Positions 63,958 through 64,000 of a DNA stretch of 64,000 nucleotides are shown here, piece after piece (position 1 is the first letter of the stretch; each line of letters starts with the position of its first letter). The position numbers and the translations under genes were made by a program. The notes beneath the pieces are model-generated. The model did not search any database, was not told the origin of the DNA, and worked only from the letters and a program-made list of their open reading frames with translations. The DNA is from Trichaptum fuscoviolaceum (Eukaryota > Basidiomycota > Agaricomycetes > Hymenochaetales > Trichaptaceae): NCBI GenBank assembly GCA_910574455.1, contig CAJSYZ010000001.1, positions 907,961 to 971,960 on the forward strand. Direction: 5' to 3'.

Positions 63958-64000
63958 CTATTCGAAAACACAACCAATTAGGCAGTGAGGCGGTGAGTAA

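Overview
This is a piece of nuclear DNA from a filamentous basidiomycete, most likely an Agaricomycete. The genes are split by many short GT-AG introns, mostly 48-80 bases long. The gene set is fungal: Zn2Cys6 regulators, F-box proteins with basidiomycete-type tails, a STE3-type pheromone receptor, a fungal TKL-like kinase and a PP1 glycogen-targeting subunit. I rebuilt exons by hand by requiring GT/AG (once GC/AG) borders, phase continuity and family homology, so exon borders are predictions. Where every exon phase closes, the model is strong.

Left part (1-22 kb): two related zinc-cluster genes (1423-2699 and 5732-6565, +) flank EMC4 (-). They are followed by COX17 (+), a glutathione S-transferase (-), the splicing factor SF3B4 (+), a small NAD(P)-binding protein (-), a LACTB2-like metallo-beta-lactamase (+), a STE3 receptor (-), CDC42 (-) and an F-box gene (+).

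Middle (22-45 kb): a DUF202 membrane protein (-), a protein kinase whose 5' end abuts a 145-base tandem duplication (-), and a large CBM21/PP1-binding protein (-). A gene-poor stretch from about 30.3 to 42.3 kb follows. It carries frameshifted genes, a 141-base tandem array, poly-T/hairpin units, and one copy of a diverged 1-kb repeat whose second copy lies at 43.8 kb. A short-chain dehydrogenase (42307-43335, +) with a GC-AG intron in its active-site motif separates this zone from the second repeat copy.

Right part (46-64 kb): a third zinc-cluster gene of the same unusual family (46164-47010, +), a single-pass membrane protein (-), a RAB11/YPT3 GTPase with a 5-base microexon (-), a large Zn2Cys6 plus fungal-specific-domain transcription factor (-), adenylate kinase with unusually long introns (-), and the last exon of a carboxymuconolactone-decarboxylase-like gene (-) at the window end.

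The genes do not form a pathway; they are ordinary independent eukaryotic transcription units. The most distinctive content is the trio of zinc-cluster proteins. They share one non-canonical cysteine spacing (2-6-10-2-7) and one phase-0 intron placed exactly before the third cysteine. The receptor and CDC42 sit about 2.5 kb apart and both act in mating and polarity signalling, but that may be coincidence.
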